A stretch of 5,909 bases of DNA from JAUXLW01 sp964195005 (GCA_964195005.1 CAXMOO010000111.1:1-5909), one strand, 5' to 3'. Numbered from the stretch's first letter, positions 1 through 5,499 are shown. The notes: a model not told the origin generated them from the letters alone. Numbers and translations: made by a program.

Positions 1-44
1 GACTCGAACCTCCACGCCCTATTAGGGCACTAGGCCCTCAACCT
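1..44 (-). repeat. Partial tRNA-Leu copy, left attachment-site-like direct repeat
   Basis: These 44 bases are identical to 5679-5722, which run from the anticodon arm through the variable arm into the T loop of the intact tRNA-Leu(GAG) gene. Orientation is the same (tRNA sense on the minus strand). Identity stops inside the anticodon stem, where tyrosine recombinases that target tRNA genes commonly cross over. The left end is cut by the window edge, so the rest of the T stem and acceptor stem may lie outside. Known pattern: an element entering a tRNA gene restores the gene's 3' part and leaves the displaced 3' fragment at its far end, and this fits that arrangement. A decayed duplicated tRNA is the alternative, because bases 49-58 also match the tRNA 5' end. 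Confidence 0.85.
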
Positions 45-164
45 CGATTCCGACGTGGATTCCGCTTCGCTGAGGTGCATCTCCGTGCCCGCCCTGACGC
101 CGTGAGGGCGGGCGGTGCAACTCCCGAGAACATCCCCTCGGGCGCCGAGGTGCCACGCGAGGTG
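31..164 (+). repeat. Left-end repeat, copy 1 (pairs with 2964-3097)
   Basis: This 134-base stretch aligns without gaps to 2964-3097 at a constant offset of 2933, with about 94 matches (70%) by hand count. The first 14 bases are tRNA-derived; the rest is non-coding. It holds a perfect 8-bp hairpin, CCCGCCCT (88-95) with AGGGCGGG (105-112), and a second possible 6-bp hairpin, CCCGAG (123-128) with CTCGGG (137-142). GAGGTG motifs lie at 72, 147 and 159, the last two 12 bases apart. The similarity fades near the CTCGGCT shared at 182-188 and 3116-3122. Likely roles are a recombinase-binding end sequence or a structured RNA; the sequence alone does not decide. Confidence 0.8.
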
Positions 165-322
165 TCCGCAGGGGGGGGCATCTCGGCTGGGATGTAGGAG
201 GCGACTCACTGCTCAGCAGGATGACCGTCGGGTCGCTGGGAAGTAGGCAGGCCGCTGCCGGATTCCTCGTGCTTGTCTTGGAGAATCTTCCAAAACTCTG
301 CGGCGGAGTGGGCGTCGTTCAA
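45..322. other. Left-end non-coding region
   Basis: This stretch separates the partial tRNA copy from the end of the TPR-AAA+ gene. Its left part is the diverged repeat described separately. A run of eight G sits at 171-178. To the right, the only coding-like signal is a 38-codon frame on the minus strand (322-209, TGA at 208-206) that continues the TPR-AAA+ frame directly after its TAG stop. I see no integrase fragment, RNA gene or strong terminator here. Confidence 0.5.
206..322 (-). other. In-frame extension after the TPR-AAA+ TAG stop, or TTG-start mini-ORF
   Basis: Directly after the TAG (325-323) the same frame opens with TTG and runs 38 codons to TGA. It encodes a hydrophilic peptide that includes AEFWKILQDKHEESG and looks protein-like. 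Three readings are possible: a C-terminal tail cut off by an amber mutation, a short coupled protein starting at TTG, or chance. No Shine-Dalgarno sequence precedes the TTG, and an open frame of this length is not rare in GC-rich DNA, so support is weak. Confidence 0.2.
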
Positions 323-2632
323 CTATTGGATGGTCACGTAGCTGTCGACCACCGCGCTGGCCTCGCCGTCGAGTTTCATCCAGAACTGCTTGTTTTCGGG
401 GTCTCCAGGGCTGAACAGGTGGTCGTACTTGAGGCGATCTTCCCCCGGTGGCATTCTGTCGACGGCCCGAGCCATGAACTCGGCCAGTTGACGAGCGTTC
501 GCCAGGTAGGGGGTAACGGACAGGTAGTACAGAGCCGCCTTTTCCGCGGCGCGAATAGTCGAGCCACTGCGAGCAGCTGCTTGCCGCGCCTGGCTGAGTG
601 CGACGAGGATCTGGTCGCCGACTCCTAACGGTGCGACGACGAACTCATTGTCGGTGGGGGTCCGGCTGAGGAGGTCGGCGCCTTTGGGACGAGATCCGAT
701 GGCATGCTTCATCGCATCGATCGAAGCCCCTGAGCTGCCCGCCATCACGAATACAACGTGGCCACCCCTGTCCACATTTACGTCGAGGAACGGCAGCAGT
801 ACCTCATAAGGCCAGGAAGCGTCCGGCTTCGCATCGACTTCGTCAATGAGAACGAGGCACGGCCCGTCACCGGAGGTGGCGTCGAGGAGTGCGGCACGAA
901 ACTCGTCCTCAGACAGGCGCGCCAGGTTGAGTTCGACGTATCGGACACCGTCGAGACCTGCCGCGATCTGCTCCACCAAGAAGGTCTTGCCGCTACCTGG
1001 TGCTGCCCAGACCAGATGGTTGTCACGGTTGCCTGTTGGCCTCACCAGCCCCGCTCCTATTCGTTGGCGAGCGTCAGCCAGACGGTTCCGGACGCCCTCG
1101 TCGAAACGGGCGTAGGCGCCCACCACCATGTATCGAGACAATGCGGCGATATCAAGGTTGGACAGCAGAGCAAGAGCTTCGGCACCCTGATCCGGGGCTG
1201 GCTCGTCCTCGCCGAGCAAGGCGCGAGCCTCCTTCAGATCGAGCCGAGCTTCGAGCTGCTCGAACTCAACAGCGGCTGCGCGAATCTCGAGCGTCGCCGC
1301 CTCCGCCGCTCCTGACTCGGCGAGCCTGCGACCAAGAGCCAGTCGGGCCCGCGCCGCGTCGTACGGGAGCCCGCAGGCCATCCATGTGGTGAGAGCAGAC
1401 CGAAGACGGAGGGTTGCCTCTGCGAGATCACCGTCCTCGCCTGCCACGAGGCCGCGGGCATACGAAGCGGCCGCCCGCAACGCCGAAGACCCGAAGCGAG
1501 AAGCGATTCTCTCCATCTCATCAACGAGATCGCGTGCGTCGCCGATATCGCCACTCTCCAGGAACAATTCGACGGCTGACGGCAACAGCCGCGCTCGCGC
1601 CAACGAACCATCGGGTAGAGACTCCATCGCAGAACGTATCAACCCAGCCGCTACGACCGTCTGGCCCTGAGCACTGCGTAGAAGCGCCAACCCCGGCATC
1701 GCTGAATCTCCGAACTGGTGGGCCGTGGAGAACTCAGCCTCTGCCAGGTCAAGTTCCCCCCGCTGCAGGTGCACGTTCCCGATTTCGGCGTGAGCAGCAG
1801 CGGCGAAGGGAATGAAATTCTTTAGCTCCTGGGCAGCGCGGCGGGCCCCCTCCTCGGCAGCGTCGAGGAGACCTCGACGTCGATTGATTTCCGAGCGCCG
1901 TACGCGGCAGATGCCCGGGTAGCCCGAATCCGCTGACGCTCCCTCGCACCATCGCTCCGCCTGATCGGTCCATTGAGCAGCCGCGCCATAATCGGCGGTG
2001 TCGAGACACGCGGCGATCATGTTGCAATAGATCTTGCCCACCGTGTTGGGAGTCAACTCGCCAGACGCAGCCGCCAGCATCGCCTCCTCCATCAAAGGCA
2101 TACCTTCTTCCAGAAGCCCCATCGTCACCATGATCTGCCCCCGATCGTGGGTGACGAGCATCTCTAGGTCCCGATCACCGACCTGACGAGCGATGCGGAG
2201 CGCCTCATCGATGTGGATGAGAGCAGACTCGGGATCGCCATCTCCGTCAAGGGCGGCGCGCGCTTGCCAGCGGGCCATGTGGGCAGCGGCCGCTGACTCC
2301 GGGTGCGAGACCAAGAGGCGTCGAGCTCTGTTCACCCAGGCGTTGGAGACGGCCTCGCGCATCTTCAACGCGTGGTCGTGCGCCAACTCGAGCGCAAGCA
2401 GGGCTGCTGCGTGGTCGTCTCCGCCATCTCGATACACGCTGAACGCCCTCTCCCGAGCGGCAATAGTGGTGTCAAGGTCATTGACCCAAAAAGCCGCCTG
2501 TCCAAGAGCAATGAACTGGCCAGCCGTGGCGTCTGAGTTGGGATCAAGGATCCCTTCGAACAGGTCGCAAGCCTCTACCCAGTCGCTACGCTCGACCGCA
2601 GCTACACCAAGTTCCCATTGTTCGAAAGACAT
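323..2632 (-). CDS. TPR-repeat AAA+ ATPase, possible regulator
   Basis: This 769-residue, probably cytoplasmic protein has two parts. Residues 1-475 are alanine-rich paired helices typical of TPR arrays, and they resemble the arrays found in actinobacterial LuxR-type and cyclase-linked regulators. Residues 515-735 are an AAA+ ATPase. It has a Walker A motif APGSGKT (544-550, Lys549), a Walker B motif CLVLIDEVD (592-600, Asp597/Glu598), a sensor-1-like strand FVMAGSS (628-634), a candidate arginine finger Arg657, and a sensor-2-like NARQL (712-716, Arg714). I see no DNA-binding, membrane or signal sequence. The ATG at 2632 is favoured because the TPR pattern starts at once (FEQWELGVAAVERSDWVEA) and GAGG lies 4 bases upstream; a TAGTGT hexamer 8 bases upstream would also allow leaderless expression. 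It diverges from the cyclase gene. Partner and substrate are unknown. The domain call is firm; the regulatory role is inference. Confidence 0.9.
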   Translation of the reverse strand: MSFEQWELGVAAVERSDWVEACDLFEGILDPNSDATAGQFIALGQAAFWVNDLDTTIAARERAFSVYRDGGDDHAAALLALELAHDHALKMREAVSNAWVNRARRLLVSHPESAAAAHMARWQARAALDGDGDPESALIHIDEALRIARQVGDRDLEMLVTHDRGQIMVTMGLLEEGMPLMEEAMLAAASGELTPNTVGKIYCNMIAACLDTADYGAAAQWTDQAERWCEGASADSGYPGICRVRRSEINRRRGLLDAAEEGARRAAQELKNFIPFAAAAHAEIGNVHLQRGELDLAEAEFSTAHQFGDSAMPGLALLRSAQGQTVVAAGLIRSAMESLPDGSLARARLLPSAVELFLESGDIGDARDLVDEMERIASRFGSSALRAAASYARGLVAGEDGDLAEATLRLRSALTTWMACGLPYDAARARLALGRRLAESGAAEAATLEIRAAAVEFEQLEARLDLKEARALLGEDEPAPDQGAEALALLSNLDIAALSRYMVVGAYARFDEGVRNRLADARQRIGAGLVRPTGNRDNHLVWAAPGSGKTFLVEQIAAGLDGVRYVELNLARLSEDEFRAALLDATSGDGPCLVLIDEVDAKPDASWPYEVLLPFLDVNVDRGGHVVFVMAGSSGASIDAMKHAIGSRPKGADLLSRTPTDNEFVVAPLGVGDQILVALSQARQAAARSGSTIRAAEKAALYYLSVTPYLANARQLAEFMARAVDRMPPGEDRLKYDHLFSPGDPENKQFWMKLDGEASAVVDSYVTIQ

Positions 2633-2640
2633 CTGGCCTC

Positions 2641-2646
2641 ACACTA
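2641..2646 (-). promoter_or_regulatory. Candidate -10 element of the TPR-AAA+ gene
   Basis: On the minus strand TAGTGT fits the TANNNT pattern and ends 8 bases before the ATG. This is the same distance as the TAGACT hexamer before the cyclase GTG, so both transcripts could begin at or near their start codons. No convincing -35 is seen. Confidence 0.35.
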
Positions 2647-2860
2647 GAACGCCGCCCGGCAGCGTAACCTCGCAGGCACCTCAACACTGCTCGTCGGACT
2701 GATTGGAACGGTCCTACGAGCACTCGAGAGTGTCTGAGGGGGTTGATCGTGGCATCACTCCACCGTCGGCCACCGCTCCTCACCGGAAGTTGGTTGCCAG
2801 AGGTCGGCGCCCTCCAAGCCTGGAGAATCACCAAACGGACTAGTTCTGAGGCCTCGTGAC

Positions 2861-2893
2861 GGGTACTAGGTCTTTGACCTAGTGGGTCTTGCC
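2861..2893 (-). other. Anticodon-arm-like palindrome, possible tRNA-Leu remnant
   Basis: ACTAGGTC (2865-2872) and GACCTAGT (2876-2883) form a perfect 8-bp inverted repeat with 3 bases between. Read as a tRNA arm it is a CTAGG/CCTAG stem with a 7-base loop, the same stem as in the tRNA-Leu at the right end. Flanks also match: GGG before it and GTCT after it, about 22 of 29 positions, with most differences being C/T. It is not a working tRNA: the loop lacks the conserved U33 and the acceptor and D arms are not seen. A palindromic protein-binding site is the alternative. Confidence 0.4.
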
Positions 2894-2946
2894 CCGGAAG
2901 CGCTGCCGCGGTGCGGTTTTCGGTGGCGACAGCTCCCCGGGGTGCC

Positions 2947-2976
2947 GGTTGAGGTGCCCGATTTAGTCCCTCAACC
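2947..2976. repeat. Inverted repeat GGTTGAGG/CCTCAACC at internal core-like site
   Basis: GGTTGAGG (2947-2954) and CCTCAACC (2969-2976) are exact inverses separated by 14 bases. The right arm belongs to the sequence matching the tRNA-Leu anticodon region (13 of 14 bases at 2964-2977). Paired inverted arms of this kind resemble a tyrosine-recombinase core site. This role is inference. Confidence 0.45.
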
Positions 2977-3097
2977 TGGGTCCCCTCCTGAAGTTCCCCT
3001 GTCCTGGGTGCAACTCCATTCCCGTCCTTTCGCAGTGAGGACGCCTGGTGCAACTTCCGAGAACATTCCACGTCGGTTCGAGGTGCCGTGCGAGGTG
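2964..3097 (+). repeat. Left-end repeat, copy 2 (pairs with 31-164)
   Basis: This is the internal copy of the left-end sequence, aligned without gaps at offset 2933 and about 70% identical. It keeps the tRNA-like core CCTCAACCT (2969-2977), GGTGCAACT (3047-3055), GAGAACAT (3059-3066) and the paired motifs GAGGTGCC (3080-3087) and GAGGTGCC (3092-3099). The main hairpin is preserved as CGTCCT (3023-3028) with AGGACG (3038-3043). The C-G pair 92/108 of copy 1 is replaced by a T-A pair (3025/3041), a compensatory change that keeps the stem. The cyclase promoter region begins directly after it. Confidence 0.8.
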
Positions 3098-3106
3098 CCT
3101 GTCTGG

Positions 3107-3137
3107 CCGAGTCGACTCGGCTATAGACTTGACGGCC
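3107..3137 (+). promoter_or_regulatory. Cyclase promoter region with 14-bp palindrome
   Basis: CCGAGTCGACTCGG (3107-3120) is a perfect palindrome. A TATAGACT stretch follows, in which TAGACT (3124-3129) fits the actinobacterial -10 pattern and ends 8 bases before the GTG start, consistent with a leaderless transcript. There is no Shine-Dalgarno sequence before the GTG. The palindrome would lie between -35 and -10, where a bound repressor would block transcription. No good -35 is visible. Confidence 0.45.
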
Positions 3138-4466
3138 GTGACTGCCACACGTTACGCAGCAGGTGACAAGGGCAACCTTGCATACCAAGTAGTTGGGGAA
3201 GGCCCGCGAGATCTGGTCTATGTACCAGGGTGGGTTTCGAACATCGAAGTGATGTGGGAGGAGCCATCGATGGCCCGGTTCCTTCGAAGGCTCGTCTCAT
3301 TCTCGCGTCTGATCTTGTTTGACAAGCGCGGGACAGGCATGTCCGATCGGGTGCCGCTCGACGAGATGCCCACGCTTGAGGAGCGTATGGATGACGTGCG
3401 CGCCGTTATGGATGCAGTGGATTCCGAGAAGGCAACCCTCCTTGGACACTCTGAAGGCGGAAGCATGTGCATTCTCTTCGCCGCGACGTACCCAGAAAGG
3501 ACAGAGGGTCTGATACTCGCCGGCAGCTATGCGAGAAGAACTCCGTCCGAGGATTATCCATGGGCGCCGTCCGTTGAAGATCGTGCGGCCGAGATCGAGG
3601 AGGTTGAGCGGACATTCGGTGACCCCGACGCCCTTCCATTCTGGCTCGCGCCGAGCCGAATGCACGACGATGCCTTCAGACAGTGGATGGCGAAGTATTT
3701 GCGGCTTGGGTCGAGCCCGAAGGCAGCGGCTCACCTCTTGGAGATGAACACACAGATTGACACCACCCAGATCTTGTCCAGCATCCAGGTGCCCACGCTC
3801 TGCCTCTATCGCACCGAGGACCAGGATGTCAAGGTCGATGAGGGCCGCTGGATCGCATCACAAATCCCCAACTCCAGGTTCGTAGAGATCCCGGGGGCGG
3901 ACCATCTTCTCAACGCCGATGGCGCAGACTTGATCCTTGCCGAGATCGAGGAGTTCGTAACCGGCTACCGAGCTAGCCCCGAACCAGAACGAGCTGTCGC
4001 GACCATTCTCTTCACGGACATCGTCGGGTCCACGGAGATGGCCGCCGAGATGGGAGACCACGCCTGGCGGGAGCTGCTCGAGCGACACAATGCATTGGTT
4101 CGGTCCGAAGTGGAGAGTTTCCGGGGCAGAGTGATCGGCACTCAGGGCGATGGTGTAGTGGCCTTGATCGACGGGCCGGGTCGCGCCATCAGAGCAGCAC
4201 ACTCGATTGTCAAGACTTTGGAGCCTCTGGGAATCACCGTCCGAGCCGGCGTACACACCGGCGAGATCGAACTGGTGGGCGATGATGTTGCCGGGCTTGC
4301 GGTCCACATTGGAGCTCGCATCGCTGCGCTTGCCGGCCCCGGAGAGGTGTTCGTGTCACGAACTGTCAAAGATCTCGTTGCCGGGTCGGGAATCGAGTTT
4401 GAGGACCGAGGTGCCCAACTCCTCAAGGGCCTCCCGGACGAATGGCAGGTGTTTGAGGCTGTCTGA
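3138..4466 (+). CDS. Alpha/beta-hydrolase fused to class III adenylate/guanylate cyclase
   Basis: This 442-residue fusion probably makes a cyclic nucleotide under control of a hydrolase-like sensor. Residues 4-277 are an alpha/beta-hydrolase with nucleophile motif GHSEGG (Ser105) and likely acid Asp228 and His256 (PGADH). Residues 286-442 are a class III cyclase domain with metal-binding aspartates in FTDIVGST (Asp294) and QGDG (Asp338), then DDVAG (383) and VHIGAR (389-394, Arg394). The lysine that usually precedes TxGDG in this family is Gly334, so the purine-selecting position is altered. No signal peptide or membrane segment is seen, so the protein is likely cytosolic. I chose GTG at 3138 because the conserved start (TRYAAGDKGNLAYQV) follows at once and a -10-like hexamer sits 8 bases upstream. 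A longer frame from GTG 3048 would run through the repeat. The gene diverges from the TPR-AAA+ gene and converges on arsM. The nucleotide made is not predictable. Confidence 0.92.
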   Translation: MTATRYAAGDKGNLAYQVVGEGPRDLVYVPGWVSNIEVMWEEPSMARFLRRLVSFSRLILFDKRGTGMSDRVPLDEMPTLEERMDDVRAVMDAVDSEKATLLGHSEGGSMCILFAATYPERTEGLILAGSYARRTPSEDYPWAPSVEDRAAEIEEVERTFGDPDALPFWLAPSRMHDDAFRQWMAKYLRLGSSPKAAAHLLEMNTQIDTTQILSSIQVPTLCLYRTEDQDVKVDEGRWIASQIPNSRFVEIPGADHLLNADGADLILAEIEEFVTGYRASPEPERAVATILFTDIVGSTEMAAEMGDHAWRELLERHNALVRSEVESFRGRVIGTQGDGVVALIDGPGRAIRAAHSIVKTLEPLGITVRAGVHTGEIELVGDDVAGLAVHIGARIAALAGPGEVFVSRTVKDLVAGSGIEFEDRGAQLLKGLPDEWQVFEAV

Positions 4467-4573
4467 CTTCGGCTATCACCGGTCATTTTGAAGCCCGTAT
4501 TCCCAGCAGCGACGCCGAAGGTGCGCTCGGGTTTGTCGATTGTCGCCTCGTATGCCGTTGAGCGTCTCCTTCT
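4467..4573. other. Short convergent intergenic region
   Basis: These 107 bases lie between the cyclase stop and the predicted arsM TAG. CTTCGGC (4467-4473) and GCCGAAG (4514-4520) are exact inverses 40 bases apart and could form a long-looped stem. No hairpin with a T run is seen in either direction, so I do not call a terminator. Confidence 0.3.
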
Positions 4574-5389
4574 CTACGGCTTGCGACCTCGGAAGGCGTA
4601 GCCGTAGGTGCCGAATCGGCGGGCGTTGCTCTCCCCACTTGCGCCCGCATACGTGTCTACTTGAGCGCCGAACTCGACGTCCAGTAGGCAGACACCCTCG
4701 AGGATCGCCTTCCAGCCTGCGCACGGCAGGCCTCCTGCGATTCACCCAGTCCACAGGTCTATGTCACGCTTGGCCGATTCCGGAACCGGCTTGTCAACGC
4801 AGATGTCTCCGATCTGGATTCGCCCTCCGGGACGCAAGATCCTCATGACCTCCTTGTAGGCACCGACCTTGTCGGGTACCAGGTTGAGGACGCCGTTGGA
4901 GATGACCAGGTCGGCCCAGCCATCCTCGACCGGAAGATCCTCAGCCAATCCCTGGCGGAACTCCACATTTGAAATCCCCGCCTCGGCTGCGGTGCGTCGT
5001 GCCAGTTCCAGCATCTCGGAGGTCATGTCAACGCCGATGACGCTGCCGCCATCGCCAACTGCTCGGGCAGCGATCATCGCATCCGTGCCGCTGCCAGATC
5101 CGATGTCGACAACCTTTTCGCCTAGATCCGGAAGACCGAAGTGAAACGGGTGTGCGATGCCGGCAAAGGCCTCCAGCGCCTGGTAGGGAACGCCGTCGAG
5201 CACGTCGGCGTCGTAGCCGACCTGAAGGGCGGCCCGCCTGCCGGTGTGGAAGTGGTACTCCTCACTCGGGGCGACGGCGACCTGGGCGTAGTGGTGCCGA
5301 ACCTCCTCCCGCAATACGGCCACATCGACACCGAATTCGCCGGTGCTCGCCGCCGACTCCTCAGTGGTCTCTCGTGTGTCGTCGGTCAT
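4574..5389 (-). CDS. arsM: Arsenite methyltransferase-like protein, probable selenoprotein (in-frame TGA)
   Basis: This is a cytosolic SAM-dependent methyltransferase of the ArsM type, which methylates arsenite bound to cysteine thiolates. The ATG at 5389 has an AAGGAG ribosome site 7 bases upstream. Visible motifs are YHFHTG (45-50), SAM motif I VVDIGSGSGTD (93-103), ribose-binding GVDMT (119-123), AEDLP (149-153), ISNGVLNLVPD (163-173) and RPGGRIQIGD (186-195). Codon 216 is TGA (4744-4742) in DLWTG-x-IAGG, where relatives carry the arsenic-binding cysteine (family knowledge). The frame then runs 55 codons with ArsM-like content (VDTYAGASGESNARRFGTYG, 245-264) to TAG at 4576-4574, giving 271 residues. 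A SECIS-like hairpin follows the TGA directly. Other cysteines are 197, 223 and 234. Without Sec decoding the product ends at 215 residues and lacks the C-terminal part. The family call is firm; selenocysteine is a well-supported inference, with a nonsense mutation as the alternative. Confidence 0.85.
4704..4741 (-). promoter_or_regulatory. Candidate bacterial SECIS hairpin after the arsM TGA
   Basis: Reading the minus strand from the first base after TGA, ATCGC (4741-4737) pairs with GCGAT (4708-4704). An internal loop follows, then GCCTGC (4731-4726) pairs with GCAGGC (4720-4715) around the 5-base loop CGTGC, and the upper stem can gain one G-U pair. The whole is 38 bases. The loop has G at its second position, 17 bases after the TGA. 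This fits the published bacterial SECIS pattern as I recall it: a G in the first two loop bases, 16-37 bases from the UGA. SelB binding would place Sec-tRNA at the UGA. I judged folding by eye only. Confidence 0.6.
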
Positions 5390-5395
5390 GATGTT

Positions 5396-5401
5396 TCTCC
5401 T
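5396..5401 (-). promoter_or_regulatory. arsM ribosome binding site
   Basis: AAGGAG on the minus strand lies 7 bases before the ATG at 5389. It decides this start over the in-frame ATG 14 codons upstream (5431), whose added residues do not look like the family. Confidence 0.75.
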
Positions 5402-5473
5402 TGCTACACCAGTTTCATGGAGGGCGCCCACTGCGGGTTCCGCTCCTCCCCAATCAAATCACCAGCGCCCCCG

Positions 5474-5499
5474 TATCGACGATAGACGATGATCGTCGA
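5474..5499. promoter_or_regulatory. Candidate operator upstream of arsM
   Basis: TCGACGAT (5476-5483) and ATCGTCGA (5492-5499) are perfect 8-bp inverses 8 bases apart. The left arm is inside a smaller palindrome TATCGACGATA (5474-5484), and GACGAT is repeated directly. The site lies about 90-110 bases before the arsM start, a normal place for a regulator site, though no regulator gene is in the window. Binding is inference. Confidence 0.4.

Larger units (their letters stand above)
2633..3137. other. Repeat-rich divergent intergenic region
   Basis: This 505-base gap lies between the divergent starts of the TPR-AAA+ gene and the cyclase gene. From left to right it holds a GGCACCTCAAC motif (2675-2685, exact inverse of 2948-2958), a short inverted repeat CACTC-GA-GAGTG (2721-2732), a small hairpin CTCCA-AGCC-TGGAG (2812-2825), an anticodon-arm-like palindrome (2865-2883), a GGTTGAGG/CCTCAACC inverted repeat (2947-2976), the second copy of the left-end repeat (2964-3097), and a palindrome next to the cyclase start (3107-3120). 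Open frames here show no recognisable protein. It looks like an old element junction that now also serves as a two-way promoter region. Confidence 0.6.

Noticed and set aside
171..178. Run of eight G
   Set aside because: Possible phase-variation tract, but it lies in non-coding sequence with no promoter or gene start attached, and could be a sequencing artefact.
221..628. 135-codon plus-strand ORF opposite the TPR-AAA+ C-terminus
   Set aside because: It is antisense to a well-supported domain and has no family resemblance.
3048..3137. Upstream GTG start for the cyclase fusion
   Set aside because: The extra 30 codons are the diverged non-coding repeat, and the family's conserved start lies just after the GTG at 3138.
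2586..3188. 200-codon minus-strand ORF across the divergent gap
   Set aside because: It overlaps both real gene starts and the repeats, has no recognisable domain, and long open frames are common in GC-rich DNA.
4476..4754. 92-codon minus-strand ORF overlapping the arsM 3' part
   Set aside because: It is an arginine-rich out-of-frame reading of the arsM C-terminal coding sequence.
4742..5389. Treating arsM as a complete 215-residue protein ending at TGA
   Set aside because: Family C-terminal sequence continues in frame for 55 codons after the TGA, so this end would be a truncation rather than a natural terminus.
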